Origin: Polyodon spathula
Lineage: Eukaryota; Chordata; Actinopteri; Acipenseriformes; Polyodontidae
Length of the DNA stretch: 64,000 nucleotides
Assembly: GCF_017654505.1 (NCBI RefSeq)
Contig: NC_054564.1
Span: 7,052,121-7,116,120, forward strand
Direction of reading: 5' to 3'
The notes under the pieces are model-generated. The model ran no database searches. It saw nothing but the letters and a program-made list of their open reading frames with translations, and was not told where the DNA came from. The position numbers and the translations under genes were made by a program. Shown here piece after piece: positions 25,426 through 37,509 of this stretch (positions are counted from its first letter, which is position 1; every line of letters begins with the position of its first letter).

Positions 25426-27596
25426 TCACTCCTTCCCCAATAACTGGGTAGTTGAATAAGCGTTTGGTCTTCATTGAGTGCAGGACTCAGGTGAGAGATC
25501 CTGTTACTGCAGCACAGGAAGTGGTCGAAGAAAAATGGACTGCACCAAAAAGTCTAGAAAACAAAATGGGGCAGCCGAACTGTAAGGGACTAGGGCGTTG
25601 TCATCCTTCTAAAAGTTTACTGTAGTAAACTGTGGTAAAAGCATAGTAAAGTGCAGTAAAAGTGAAAGCACGGAAAGCAAGCAAAAATAAAGACAGTAAG
25701 CATTAAGTATAGTTAAAACATGATTCAAAATTACTGTGCAAATAATCCCCAACTTATAAAGATTTTTGCTCTTCTTTTAATTAATGAATTTTGAGCAATA
25801 CATCCAGGACTGGAAAGTAAAGCTTCAAGGTGAAAATCCTTTGCCTGGGGAGGTTGCCTCTGAATCTGCTGAAGGAGTGTTTACTGGGTCCCGCAAGCCA
25901 CATGCTGGCATTTATTCCACACCCTGGTCAGTCAGAACTAGATTCTTCCGGAATTTAAGGAAGAGGTGTTCAGGAAGTTACACACACAGCCCCCACACAG
26001 CACTGTGTTGTCTGCTCCTGTTACCATAACAAAAGACAAAACAGTGGGTAACCTCACACTGACTGACTCATTAAGTACACTGGTATTATACTGCTGGGAA
26101 ATTTGACAGTATTAAAAAGGAGTTTCACTAGACAGCAGTTTAATGAAAGTTTAAAAAAATCAAGGGTTACCTACACGGGCAAACTATTGCCTCTCTACAA
26201 GTTATTTCAATCCCAATATCACCTGAAAATATACCACTGTGGTCTTGAAACAATATGATTCAATCCAGTCAATGAATAAAACCCTGACAGTACTAGAGCT
26301 ACTGTCCTGAACACAGCAGAACTATGCTATAGAAAAGCTCTTTCCGAAGCTTGACTTTTACACCAAGTCTTACCTCAGAACGTATGACTGTGTGATGGGA
26401 TGACGTCTCAAGTAGGCTAAGGCCACAATGGCAATGTACAGTTAGTTTGAGATAGAGCCACTATCTTACCCAAGCAAGTCACTATGAAGTATTGCAAATC
26501 TGCTAGATGCAGTAGGTTCAGTCTAAACAGGGCAGGTGCATAGCACAGATAGCTGTTGCCCCCTAGATTCCAGTTACATGTTGCTACCGTCTGAGAAATT
26601 TTTGTATAGGTGCCCAGTCCTGGTGTTAATAACCTTTGTAGCAAATACCTTATCTTGCATGCACAAACCGGTTTGCTCCAACTGCTATAATCATGAGCAG
26701 TGCGTAATAAAACAACCCCCCAGTTCAAATATTGAGTTAGGATTATGATCAATGCATTCTTTGTCATAAAGGAAACTACTGAAAACCTGCCTGGAAACAC
26801 TTGAGTATGAAAGTCCTTTCCAAATATAAAATAATGCTTTGTGTGCGTGTGTGTGTGTGTGTGTGTGTTTTGGTTTTTTTTTTTAATAGTTATCAATTCA
26901 TTTTCTATTTTGAAATGCAGCAGCTAAACTTGCCTGTCCGGGACATCAAACCAAAAAGTAAAACCGAAAGTAAAGGCACATTTCTTGTACTTCTTGCATA
27001 TGGGCTTATCCTATCTTTAAAAAAAAAAAAAAAATAACTTTTGGGGTACTACTGCCGGACTGATACCTGTATGTGGGACAGTAGTAATCTATTCAGGGAA
27101 TGCAAATATTAGGCAGGGGGGCCAGTTACAGTGGGGTAAAGAATAGCAAACCATACTCCAGCATCAAAGCACTCCAGGAAAGCCCATTGTTATGCAGCTA
27201 TGTGTTAATATATACACTGCCCTTTCTGTAAGGTACCCAGATTGGCATTGCAATCCCCATTTCCAGTGGTGATGATGGGTTAGTTGCATGGAAATTGAGC
27301 AGGCTTTATGTGATGTAAAATGCTACATGGTGAATCAGCCCAGAAACCTTTGGATAAGATGCTGCAGGCATCAATTCGTTTTTTTAAAGAGATTGAAAGG
27401 CTGGTTAATAGAATCGCAGAGTTTGCAATGAAAACTTGTTTTGGTTTCCTGGCTTGCAATGAAAACTCTTTTTGGTTTCATTCAAATATCCCATTAAATT
27501 ACAAAATATGTACTGTGTGTTCTGGTCCCACATATCTAAGGTAACAATTTTTAAAAAGACAGAAAATAAAACTTTCATTTCATAGAATATAAAAAA
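25426..27596. other. Intergenic, nothing recognised
   Basis: A short (GT)n lies at about 26839-26868. The 159-codon minus frame at 26417-26896 runs through this repeat and shows no domain. No gene is supported. Confidence 0.6.
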
Positions 27597-27602
27597 TTTA
27601 TT
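27597..27602 (-). terminator. Possible TCIM polyadenylation signal
   Basis: TTTATT on the plus strand, hence AATAAA on the minus strand, about 745 bp downstream of the TCIM stop. This would give an mRNA with a long 3' untranslated region, as in mammals. It is only a candidate, because the hexamer is frequent in AT-rich DNA. Confidence 0.25.
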
Positions 27603-28346
27603 GTGCTGATTACATGACATCCTTAGTAGGACAATCACATTTCGTGTCATGTATATATTTTTTATCACAAACAAAAAAAAAAAAAAAATGCATGGCAAAA
27701 TAAATAACCACTATTAATAATACAAATACTATAAACGTTGTTATTGTAGTTATAACATTTACTGCCACAAGAGAAGGTAACAATTCAGTCACACCTAATG
27801 CAACACGTTCCGCAGTTTAGTTTTTAAGTGCCCAACGTTTTTGTCGCATGCAGGTCTTGCAAGCCTGTTGCATCTCCTCCTGAAATTGCAGCACCTGTAA
27901 GGCGAGCTGATGCATTTTAACAAATGCATAAAAGTCAAATCAATTAACCACCGTGGATTAATTGCAGCAGTCCAGTACAAAGTCTCGTTTTCTAGTTTTG
28001 CTTGGAAACAAAAGACCCGTATTTTTTTGGTGGTGGTGGTTTTGTTTTGTTTTTTGCACAGTCGCGCATTTCACACTGTCTCTGGTGTTCTCAAGTCCTG
28101 TGCGTGTATTTGGTTTTTGTTCTTCATAATTTTCCATGCTCCTTTACCGTGCACAAAAGGGGTGCGTGTCGTTATCTTGTATTCTGTGTAATCGCCATCT
28201 CTCTGTTCATCTCACAGTGCGTGTCGCTTGACTGTGCAGCGTGGCGTGGCTCTCCGCCGTGTCCTGCTTCAGTCCTTGTCATTAGTTGTTCTACGGTAGT
28301 CATAATAGCTAGCCAAGTCGTCAACCGGCTTACTTGTACGTGTCGC

Positions 28347-28649
28347 TCAAAGAAGTTTCATCGAAGCGCGGATAAAGTTTGCAATCCGCAGCATCTTGTT
28401 TTTTTTCCTCTGTTTCAGTGCCACCAAGCCCCTCGCAATCTCCTCGGGCTCTTGGTCCAGGGAGAAGATGATTTTGGCTCTCTCCTGCGCTTTGCTGTCC
28501 CCGGTTTTCTGAAACAGCTTCAGAACCGAATCTTCTTTGACGTTTTCGAAGATGTTAGCCACGGCTTTCTTGCGGTGGGCCGTGTCGAACTTATTGGTGC
28601 CGTGGGCAGAGGGGCTGACCATGAGCGAGTCTGTACTTCCATAAGACAT
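28347..28649 (-). CDS. tcim: TCIM, transcriptional and immune response regulator
   Basis: Single-exon gene of 100 residues (human about 106). The conserved core is FDTAHRKKAVANIFEN (residues 21-36), then AQERAKIIFSLDQ (54-66) and a basic tail RKKNK near 81-85. These match the TC1/C8orf4 family. Human TCIM is a small, largely unstructured protein that binds the beta-catenin antagonist Chibby, raises Wnt signalling and responds to inflammatory NF-kB signals. The start at 28649 is the first in-frame ATG (an A at position -3); the open frame extends upstream only without an ATG. The intronless structure agrees with the human gene. A longer antisense frame on the plus strand is not supported. No frameshift or stop is present, so the gene looks functional. 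Confidence 0.92.
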   Translation of the reverse strand: MSYGSTDSLMVSPSAHGTNKFDTAHRKKAVANIFENVKEDSVLKLFQKTGDSKAQERAKIIFSLDQEPEEIARGLVALKQRKKNKMLRIANFIRASMKLL

Positions 28650-28757
28650 CGTGTGTGTTTCCTTCGTTTCTTTCTTCGGATTCTTTACAGTCTTGCTCTG
28701 GTGTTGAGCAAATAAGAAGGGCAACAGCTGTAATGCATTGGTCTCTGTCTGTAGCTG

Positions 28758-28808
28758 CTATTTAAAGGACCTAGTTCGGGCACGGTTTATACACAGCGGT
28801 GACATCAC
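28758..28808 (-). promoter_or_regulatory. TCIM core promoter candidates
   Basis: On the minus strand, TTTAAATAG (28758-28767) lies about 110 bp upstream of the TCIM ATG and a second TATA-like TATAAACC lies near 28785-28792. A CRE/ATF-like TGACATCA sits at about 28799-28807. The spacing suits a short 5' untranslated region. An inducible gene with TATA and CRE sites fits what is known of TCIM, but the sites are inferred by eye. Confidence 0.4.
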
Positions 28809-29093
28809 AGTGCCTGCCTCGGGTACGCCTTCTATACAAAACACGTGTTTTATTTCATATGTGTCGTATTGAGCTATTCTGGTAGGTATTTAACATTAAT
28901 GTTTTATGTACAGATCTTTTCGGTAATAATTATAACAAAAACAGTGCAATCATCAACCAAATAACGATGCAAGATGGATGCAATACAGTAGAACTAGAGA
29001 ATCTTTTACAAAAAAAAAAAAAAAAAAGCCTGAGGTCAAAATCTTTAAACATTTGCATATAAAATAAAAAATAAATCGTTATGCATGTGCTAA
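28809..29093. other. TCIM upstream flank
   Basis: Non-coding, AT-rich, with an A-run at 29010-29028. No further sites recognised. Confidence 0.6.
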
Positions 29094-29097
29094 TTAT

Positions 29098-29153
<56 letters not shown>

Positions 29154-29172
29154 ATATATAAATATATAAATA
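29094..29172. repeat. (AT)n/(TA)n microsatellite
   Basis: About 75 bp of AT units with phase breaks. The minus-strand frame through it is an Ile-Tyr artefact. Confidence 0.95.
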
Positions 29173-29619
29173 TAAAATTTTTTGTTTTTCACAACGTTTT
29201 CTCAAACTGGTTTGGTCCAATTCAGTTTTGTGCATCTTCATATCTTATCCTTTGGCTATTTCATTTATTTATTTATTTATGTGTGTATTTATTTATTTAG
29301 CATATTTTCAGAAAAGCTAGTTTTATCAAAAATTGATTTTGTACTGTACTTACTGTCTTACCGTTATTAGTTACATCATTGTCATCTTGCATATCTCATA
29401 GCTAACCATTCAGGTTTGATGCCAATCTGGCAGAGTGAAATAGGAAGCCAGGGGAGCAATAGCATTCTCTGTGGCTCCTGCACGGAAACGATTCACATCT
29501 TACCTTGAGGGAGAGATAAAGAGTGTTTTAGAGATAGCATCGTTCTGCTAACAGTCTCCGTCTGTATCGGAAAGGATACAGCATGCTTACATCTCTCATT
29601 GTTTTCCACAGAGAGTGAA

Positions 29620-29933
29620 CACCCGGCGCATGTGATCCACTGCACTTGTAGATTTCTTCATCCGCCCCTCCTGCACGGCACTGGACTGGCCTGATCTACC
29701 TACAACATTACTGGATCCTCAGCTGATGCGCTATCCTTGCACTATTGCACTGCTAATATTGCAGGTATAACTTGCTGTAATCCTGACTGGCTGCATCCTA
29801 GTTCATACTGTAGTTATGTAGTATAATTTGCACTTACTGTAAACTCTACTGAATTTAAATATAATTTTTTGCATTGTAACCCTGTACTGTCCTGTAACAC
29901 CTGTAAGTCACATTGGATAAAACCATCTGTCAA
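29620..29933 (+). mobile_element. L2-type LINE 3' end
   Basis: The block ending in CTGTAAGTCACATTGGATAA and CCATCTGTCAAATAAATA is the hallmark 3' end of many fish L2-type LINEs and their SINE partners. Upstream TGCACTATTGCACTGC-like text is the usual 3' untranslated part. No reverse transcriptase frame remains. Confidence 0.6.
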
Positions 29934-29934
29934 A

Positions 29935-30015
<81 letters not shown>
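29934..30015. repeat. (TAAA)n(TAA)n microsatellite
   Basis: Five TAAA units then about 21 TAA units, forming the tail of the LINE fragment. Confidence 0.95.
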
Positions 30016-30016
<1 letters not shown>

Positions 30017-30174
30017 CTTAGCTAACCCCACTGTATACCCCCTTTTTGCTCATGAAGTGTCTTTAGAAACACTAACCGAGTCTTGACAAAGACCTCGTGT
30101 TGTAATGCTTGACGCTGAATTTAATACGTTTATTTTAGTATTACTAAATATAACCCTATTGAGTGTTTAACAGA

Positions 30175-30405
30175 GTGACCTTAACCCTGTAAGGGGTACA
30201 AGGGGCATATTTTTCCCACAAATAAAAATGAACTTTGTCATGCTTGCAGTGAGGTGCACGAAACAATGTTTCAAGTGTACAAGTTGGATCTGCTCGTCCA
30301 AATTGCCAGTTTCCTCCTTGTGATACCTGAGTCGCTGTCAAGTGGATTTTAAGAAGAAACCGTGTGAGCAACCTCTCAACCCATCGTGCACCTAAAAGAA
30401 AATGG
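30175..30405 (+). mobile_element. Dispersed repeat, piggyBac-like MITE, copy 2
   Basis: Homologous to 300-540 (see there). It begins TTAACCCTGTAAGGGGTAC, giving the TTAA-CCC start expected of piggyBac ends. The right end is not defined. Confidence 0.5.
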
Positions 30406-30984
30406 ATGGAAACCGAAATGAAACTGGGAGGGTGGGACCGGGAATAAAGAGTTTTAAATCGCGGGGGAACGGATGGGAGCGGAACTGAAGGCTGCGCGAA
30501 GAAGAGTCCAGAACCAAACTTAAGTTTGTCAGACAAGAACTTAGATGTTGTAATAGTAAACCAATTAGTGATGTCACTGGCCCGCCCTTCAATTCGACCC
30601 CACTGCAGCTTGCTATCGTTGATTGCAACAAACATTTACAGTAAAACTGTAAAAAACCTCAACAAATTCTAAATATGTCAAAATCAGAAAATCATTGGAT
30701 TAATTCAACTTATTGGGAGTTCAAGAAGAAGTGAAACTCAAGGCTGTGGCTCTCAAGTTTTTTTTTTTTTTTTCTGTTATCAACACGCATAATGAAATGG
30801 ATGCTGTAGGTTTGTGTGGTTCTTGCTATTCTTCTAGGTAATATGGCAGTAGTGAATGACATTTCAAAAATTCAATTGGTTACAGGATGAGAATGAAAAA
30901 CACAAGAAATAAGACCAAATAATAGCCTGCCTGAAAGATATGTCATACAGCGAGAGGTTAAAAGAAACCAATGTCTTCTCTTTT

Positions 30985-31185
30985 TCTAAAACGGGATGGG
31001 ACAGGATATTTTTTGACAAGACGGGAAGGGACGGGATTGCAAAAAACATACTTACGGAACAGTACAGGATGGGAAAAGATCTGGTGGGACAGGATGGGGA
31101 CAAAAATTACATTGAAACGTTTTTCACAAGATGGGATGGGATGGGACAGGAAAATGTCTGATGGGGCAGGATGGGATGGAGCTCA
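30985..31185. repeat. Degenerate GGGATGGGAC repeat
   Basis: About 15 scattered units of ACGGGATGGGACAGGAT type on the plus strand, separated by AT-rich text. This looks like an eroded short tandem repeat. Confidence 0.6.
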
Positions 31186-31689
31186 AGTTTGACTCTCTGA
31201 TGCAAAACACAGAGACAGCACTGCGTTGTGTCTCTACTTTCTTTAACCTTCAGAATGTTATATGATCGCAATAATTATAACCAATTATCCGCAAGGATGA
31301 TGTCACCACTTCAACTGGCCGTACGGTGATTTTTGAATAATCATAGTTATATTTAACAGAATATAGCAGCATATTTATTAAAAATACAGTAATATATCAT
31401 TTGGTATTCTTGTGTATAATGTAGCTGCACTGAGTTCAGGCCTCCCAGAATTCCCAATAATAACCCCAGGAGGCTGTGGTTGATTACTTCAAGGATGTGA
31501 GCGCAGATAGTAACCCAGTTAATTCCCAGTTACCAGAAACGAGATGCAAGATATAATGTAAACAGTGGTGATTATACTGGAAAATTGTTGGACTAGCGCT
31601 ATTCCGGTAATTTTCAAAGAATTCTCCTTTAAAAGCATTCAGTGTTCTTAGGAACAGTATCACAGTATTGCCAAATTAATTGTTGTATC
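31186..31689. other. Intergenic, nothing recognised
   Basis: No supported features. Confidence 0.6.
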
Positions 31690-33250
31690 CTCTATTACTG
31701 TAAAAGGACTGCTGTTCAGAAAACTGCATCCTGATTTGGTCTGTAACCATCTGCATTATAATACTGGGGTCTGTTTTTCAGGAGATGTGAGTATTTTTAA
31801 GCAGTTTTTAGCAGACCTTGTTAATTCAGATACATTTCAGAATACAGGTAAGATGACTACCATAAGTTGCACTGTAGTCATTATTCACTGATGTTTGCGA
31901 TATGCATTTAGCACACAATTTTTGTGAGGGTAGAAATCTATAAAAAATCAGGAATTTTTAGACTGTTACTGGTTAACATTATGTTGTATTCATGTACATT
32001 TTATAGTTATTAGCTTTTTCTTCCATGGAGGGTTAAAGAAAGCAGCAAAAAAGGAAAAAAAAGTATACGGTTTTATTTTTTTATTTTTATCACTATTGGA
32101 GAAGCGCTGGTATTATTCAACACGAGGATGAGCTAACAACATGTATCATACTGTAACTGAGATATACATGCCAAATAATGTAACAGGAAGTATACATTAG
32201 TTAATGTACATTTTCTAAGCTTAAGCTTTTTTCCTGAATCACTATTGGAAGCGCTGGCTATTATCAACACGAGATGAGACATAAAAAAAAAAGATTTGGT
32301 CGAGATTCTTGACCTTTGAGATAAAAAAACACCACCGACCTCATAATTGCTCCAATAACAGTTTCTTTATATAGAAGGGATTGGGATCTGAGCTTGTGTT
32401 TCTCATAGAGTGATACCACAAGAGCCTGTCCTCCGCTCCCAGCGACAGACAGAGGCACAACATGATGCCAGCGCAGGAAATGCATTGAGGATTGTAAATA
32501 AATAAATAAATAAATAAATAAAATAGATAAACAAGCCACTTAAAACATTTCTCTCAAATGATAGCGCTGTGTTTAATACCATTATTGTATTCAAATGGTG
32601 GCCCAACCCACTATTTGCTGAGAGTCCTAATGAAAAGAAACAGAGTCCTTGAGGTGCATGAAGTGGCTGTTTCTGTTGTGATGTCATTGTTGCATTATGG
32701 GTTGTATCACCTGGGAAATAAAAAGCTGACGTCACTGGCCAAGCATTACGCGGGCTTATAATTCCCTAAACTATTAATTATGCACTTCTGACACTGGCAT
32801 CGGTATCTGCTTTTAGTCTATTACCTTATTGTCCGAAGAGAGAGTAACGATTCGCTTGCATTACATTCAAAAGACACCATTTTCAAAAGACAAGAACACA
32901 GTGCTTCTCTTTATCACAGGAGTCCTTGCTTTTTGACTGTCAGGATTCATTGCCAAGCAGGGTGAGGCTCCTTATCGGAGGTTCGAAGCAGAGCCTCGAC
33001 TCCTGCTAACATGCCAGTCATTTCGTAGTAAGCAGAAAAATATATATTTTTGGTTTTATAAGCTCCCCCCCCCCCTTCGTCAATAAACCCTGAAAAAGGG
33101 AAGCGCTGTTGTTTGCTATGTGTTCAGATGAGATGATAAACCAAAGGGCTCTTTTACAGAAAACGCTATTCTGATTTAGTATTTGCTCTGATTCCATTTG
33201 CTGGAGAATCTGCGTTATAATACTGGCATATACTTTTGCAGGAGATTTCG

Positions 33251-33260
<10 letters not shown>
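31690..33260. repeat. Region of related repeat fragments
   Basis: Segments near 31700-31800 and 33150-33255 share CAGAAAAC, CTGATTT(G/A)GT, ATCTGC(A/G)TTATAATACTGG and CAGGAGAT in the same order. Separately, TCACTATTGGA-(GA)-AGCGCTGG blocks at 32089 and 32239 are near-identical except for small indels. The family is unknown. A TAAA array lies at 32496-32523 and a T-run at 33255-33280. Confidence 0.5.
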
Positions 33261-33280
<20 letters not shown>

Positions 33281-33281
<1 letters not shown>

Positions 33282-34019
33282 GCCCAAAGGCAGCATGTCG
33301 TTCTCGACAGAATGTCCGGGAGCAAACTTTTCAAAGTGCTGTCTCCAAACATTTACACTGTGCAGACAGAAACCCTAACCATGCAGACAGGAATGCCAAC
33401 TAGAACAATAGGGCAGAAGTACTAAACCATGAAAAAAGCATGAAGATAAACTTGGCAGCATGTACAGCGCTGGTAAAGGCCCCGTTCCATTGTTCTGCGG
33501 TTCTTAAAGATGGTCTTTCCTTAACACTGTGTTCTCACTCCAGGCAGACAGACAGTGCCCTAGGGAGGAAAGCACCATTGTTGTGAAGCCAGCTGGTGTG
33601 CAAGCTGCACAGCAAAGACTCGCCAGCCTGACTAGCCCAAGCCCTGTCATTTTCAAGGGCTTAATAAAACAAATGAACATTTTCTCATTGGCGGCAAACA
33701 ATGCACACCTTCTTGAAATAGCAATACAGTCCCGGGAGTCTGCTGTGCAGTACACGGAGCCCTGTGTATGAGTCACGCTAGAGTCTGATTAAGAAGTTGG
33801 ATCAATAGATTCTAGCTGGGTTTGTTTGATGATTATCACCTCTGATTCTGTCAGGGCAGTTTTCATTGAATAAAAAAAAAGTGACTTGGCAGAGCACTGC
33901 ATATATATCTACAAAACACCCATGTTAGCCCCAGCACTAAGTACCATGCTAGAATATAAGTAGCAGGGCAGTGTGCTACTGTATTAGATTTTGTTTTTAA
34001 ATAAAAAGTGATTTTCTTC
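33281..34019. other. Intergenic, nothing recognised
   Basis: No supported features. Confidence 0.6.
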
Positions 34020-34418
34020 TGGTGCCCCCAGTGGCTCACCTGTTAATTACATGCAGTCATGCAGTCAGGGGAGCGCAGGTTCACATACTGGCTGTGCCAA
34101 GTTGTAGATTCTAGCTGGGGATTCCAAAGGGAGTGTCACATTGTCTCTGGAGCTCCGGTGGGTTAGGGAGGCAAAACCAGCAGGGATTGTTTCTCCTCAT
34201 CGCGCTAGCGAGCACAGGCAGACAGAGGCCGGTAGCTCGCTGACATAGGCTCTCGAGTTCCTGGGTGTGGAAGAGGAAGCTGGCTCAGTCATGGGATCGG
34301 AGGACGCCCACTGACCCTTCAGTTCTGCTGAGTTGTGTGGGACCTGCAGTGAGGAGGGAAAAACTACTGGACATTCTGAATTGAGGAGAAAAATCAGGGA
34401 CACTAAATAAAAAAAAGT
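34020..34418 (+). mobile_element. tRNA-derived SINE, full length
   Basis: The head carries an A-box-like AGTGGCTCACCTG and a B-box-like GGTTCACATACTGG, at the spacing of a tRNA gene. This indicates RNA polymerase III transcription in the past. The body, with GGTTAGGGAGGCAAAACC and CTCGAGTTCCTGGGTG, matches the inverted truncated copy at 21125-21475. The 3' end runs into CACTAAATAAAAAAAAG. Confidence 0.75.
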
Positions 34419-35766
34419 TTTCTCAAACTTTAGCCTTACTCATTAGTAAATTCTTTTACCATGTAATCGAGCATTGCTTCTGTTTTTCACAAAGTTCACC
34501 TTACTGCTTTTATTCTCTGGATCACAGTGTTCTTAGTAAAATTGCCTTTATCTAAGCAAGTTTGGCTAGCCAAATTGTTTAGAATTATATTTTATGTTAA
34601 TAGTAATAGTTTATGTTTATGAGAGACAGGTAGAACTTTTATCGAAGATAAAATTTGGGAAGCGCTAATAAACAAGGACACACCAAGTATATTTAATAGA
34701 TTCTTCTAGATTTTTTTTATTTATTTTTTTTTATAACACAAATTTGTTCCCAAGTTTATATTTTTCGGGCTTACAAAACGCTGAAGATTGTACTGTGACT
34801 GTGTATCCAGGATTGGGCACTCTTTTCTGGTTACAGGTCTAATTTTACCCAGTGGATTCAGGCCTACCAACCAATGTGGGGTAAAACAACAGCCACCCAG
34901 TGGTTCAGCATCAGCAGCATGATTAGGGAACCACGCTATACCCTCACCACATGTCTGCAGTCTGTCTCCAGCTGTGTGTCCTCTGGTACTGGTTTCTGAG
35001 ATTTTGGTTAATTTGTCAACGTATTTTGAGATTGTCAGATTTTGATCCAGTTTAAACCTGTTGATGGCTGTTCCCTCCCTGTGGCCTCTAAAGCAGTTAG
35101 CGCTCAGTTGCAGAACAACAGACAGCCAACACAACGCCCAGCAAGTTCTCAAGAGTCTTTTACGAAATAGTGGCATTCCTTTATAAACTGACCTTGTCTT
35201 GCTTTTGAATATCAAGTGCCACAGACAAGCAGAAGGCTACACTGTGCACTCTGAGTAAGCAGAATATGATACATGCAAAACAAGCCCACACAAACAAAGT
35301 CTATAATCTAATAATTAATGCTCCCTTTGTCTGAGAATCTACGTCAGCCGCAGTAACTAATTTACTAAAGCTTGTTGACTGCTTTTTCAGAAGCTGTATG
35401 TGGGAGCTGAGATCCCTAACCCTAAGCACCACTGGTTTGCTGCTGACGCCGTGATAGGGAATGCCAGGACATCCCCTCATTAAACTGGGCAGTGGCCCAG
35501 AGGCAGGCGCTGTTGCTTGGTGGCTACAAAGTCCAGGATATGTCTTTATCAAGGGAGCTCAAGCCATCCACTGGCACTAACGTTACAGCTGTGAAATCTA
35601 GAACTGCACAGCTGTTAGAACACAAGACCCCCTGTGGACAGATCAGGGGCTGTTTGGGAGGTCAATGGAATGCAGCTACTCATGAAAGAAGCCATAAGTA
35701 TGCATATCAAATCCTTCAAATATATGAACTGTAGTTTTTCCTGAAATGCAACTTTTAAGTCACAAA

Positions 35767-35767
<1 letters not shown>
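34419..35767. other. Intergenic, nothing recognised
   Basis: A 164-codon minus frame (34721-35215) has no motif and starts in a T-rich run. I do not support it as a gene. Confidence 0.55.

Positions 35768-35838
<71 letters not shown>
35768..35838. repeat. (TTA)n microsatellite
   Basis: About 24 perfect TTA units. Confidence 0.95.
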
Positions 35839-36049
35839 TTCAAAATCATGTAAACTTACGACAATTTTAATCTAGTTTAGTACTAAGGCAATACAAGGGC
35901 ACTCTGTTGACAACATGAAGCATCTCAGTTGCAAATCCTGAGCTACACTCTGGTGTTCCAGCTTCTCTCTAAGCTAGTACACTGGTGTAACCATTAACTG
36001 GTCCCCCTGCAAACTCTCCCCGCGAATGTAAGAAATACCACGTTTGTTC

Positions 36050-36368
36050 TACAGTTATGGGCAAAAGCATTTCACCACCCTATATAATTCTATCTAATTT
36101 TGCTTCATAAAGTCGATTGAAACCTGCAGGATAATGTTATGTTAACACATTGAATTACATACCACTTTGTAGTTTCTCATATAATTAACAAAAAACTGAC
36201 AGCAACTGACATTTCTAAATCTAATATGAAACGCTGTACAAGCGTTATGGCTTCCAGCAGACTTTTGCAATATGGTTTTGTAGTTTTTTTGATTGCATTA
36301 AAAAAATATTTAAATTATGTCTCAGTCCTAAAATTTTAGACGATGCAAAACTTTTGGCCAGAGCTGCA
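36050..36368. mobile_element. Tc1/mariner-like MITE copy
   Basis: The ends TACAGTTATGGGCAAAAGC and GCAAAACTTTTGGCCAGAGC are inverted repeats of each other. The interior carries TAATTCAATGTGTTAAC-type sequence in the opposite sense, shared with the 22078 copy. Confidence 0.75.
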
Positions 36369-36835
36369 CAATCTTACACCCGACAATTTGGAATGAGGTC
36401 AACCCCAAAGATGCTCTGCCTTGCATTTACTACTAAAAAGACCTTTTCTCCAGCGCAGCTGTTGTGTTCTGCAAGACAAACTGTATGAATTACAATGCAA
36501 CTCAATCTTTTAAATGGGGTGCTTGTGCAAATATGTCAGCGCTCTTTCTTAAACTATTACCTCACACACTGCTGATTTGAATTGTGTCCTTGAAAGCTGG
36601 AGGGGGGAATTCATCATGTTTTTTTGCCTTGGCTACAGATAGCTTTATAGATGTAAATAGCAATATGGAGAGACATATTTGATCATAAATCAACTTTAAC
36701 TTCACAGGCACCATCGCAGATTCTAAGATGAAACGTTTAAGAAACTCAGGGAGTTCTTGATCTGCACATCCGCTAGGATAAGCCTTTGTGTTATTAGAGT
36801 ATTTTACAGCACTGAGAAATTGCCCTGGATTGCAT
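36369..36835. other. Intergenic, nothing recognised
   Basis: No supported features. Confidence 0.6.
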
Positions 36836-36890
36836 CGATGGTGGTCCACTATGAAAGGCGCTATATAAAATAAATGTTGATTGATTCATC
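36836..36890 (+). mobile_element. SINE/LINE 3' tail fragment
   Basis: GATGGTGGTCCACTATGAAA followed by GGCGCTATATAAAATAAATG and GATTGATT. Same tail as at 10738-10835, opposite orientation. Confidence 0.65.
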
Positions 36891-37500
36891 AACCAACTAA
36901 TCGTGGTTATCCCAGGATTTAAATAAGCCATTGATGAAATCCAGAGTAATTCCCTGGTGTTGCAAAATGCTCTAAAAAAAAAAAAAAAAGCAGCCAAGAA
37001 TTTCAGCTACTAGCTTCACACTGATGATGGCGGAGTTACATCAAAGTATGTGCTGCATATTGCATGTGTTCTCCTCCCCCAGCATGTTCTTACCCGTATG
37101 AGGTAAGCCGTCTTTATTTTTGAATACCAGGCTGCTCAGAACGATGCCAGCATCTCTGTTTATATGATCTGTGTGTGTATCTGCTTCAGTGACGGAGATA
37201 GGATGCTAGTAATGAGTCACAACTCTTTGAAGCTCTTTTTGAATTCCTAATTCTGTCCAGTTAAGCCCATGTTTACCAGCGCTCTGAGATCATTAGCCCG
37301 ATCATTAAGCAGCTTATGAAATTATGCAACCCCCCAACATCAACTTTATTTGGAGACTCAGGACGTACTGTATGAACGTTTAAAACGACATTTCAAATGT
37401 TGACTGGTATCCTGCTAATGCAGATATACAACACCTCAAGATGTGTCATTTATATCCTTTATATACCTACCTGCATGGAAAACTCTGGGTGGTGAGAATC
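36891..37500. other. Intergenic, nothing recognised
   Basis: A-run at 36973-36989; otherwise no features. Confidence 0.6.
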
Positions 37501-37509
37501 TCAATTTTC

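Noticed and set aside
26417..26896. 159-codon minus-strand ORF
   Set aside because: Includes a microsatellite-encoded Thr-His stretch and low-information sequence; no motif.
28002..28715. 237-codon plus-strand ORF, the longest in the window
   Set aside because: It lies antisense over the TCIM coding region and its 3' flank. Its length comes from the complement of the TCIM codons, and the sequence shows no domain or family resemblance.
30156..30635. 159-codon minus-strand ORF
   Set aside because: Overlaps the dispersed repeat at 30175-30405 and shows no protein family signature.
34721..35215. 164-codon minus-strand ORF
   Set aside because: No recognisable domain, signal or homologous motif, and no promoter or splice context. 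Chance is the simplest view, although a database search was not possible.
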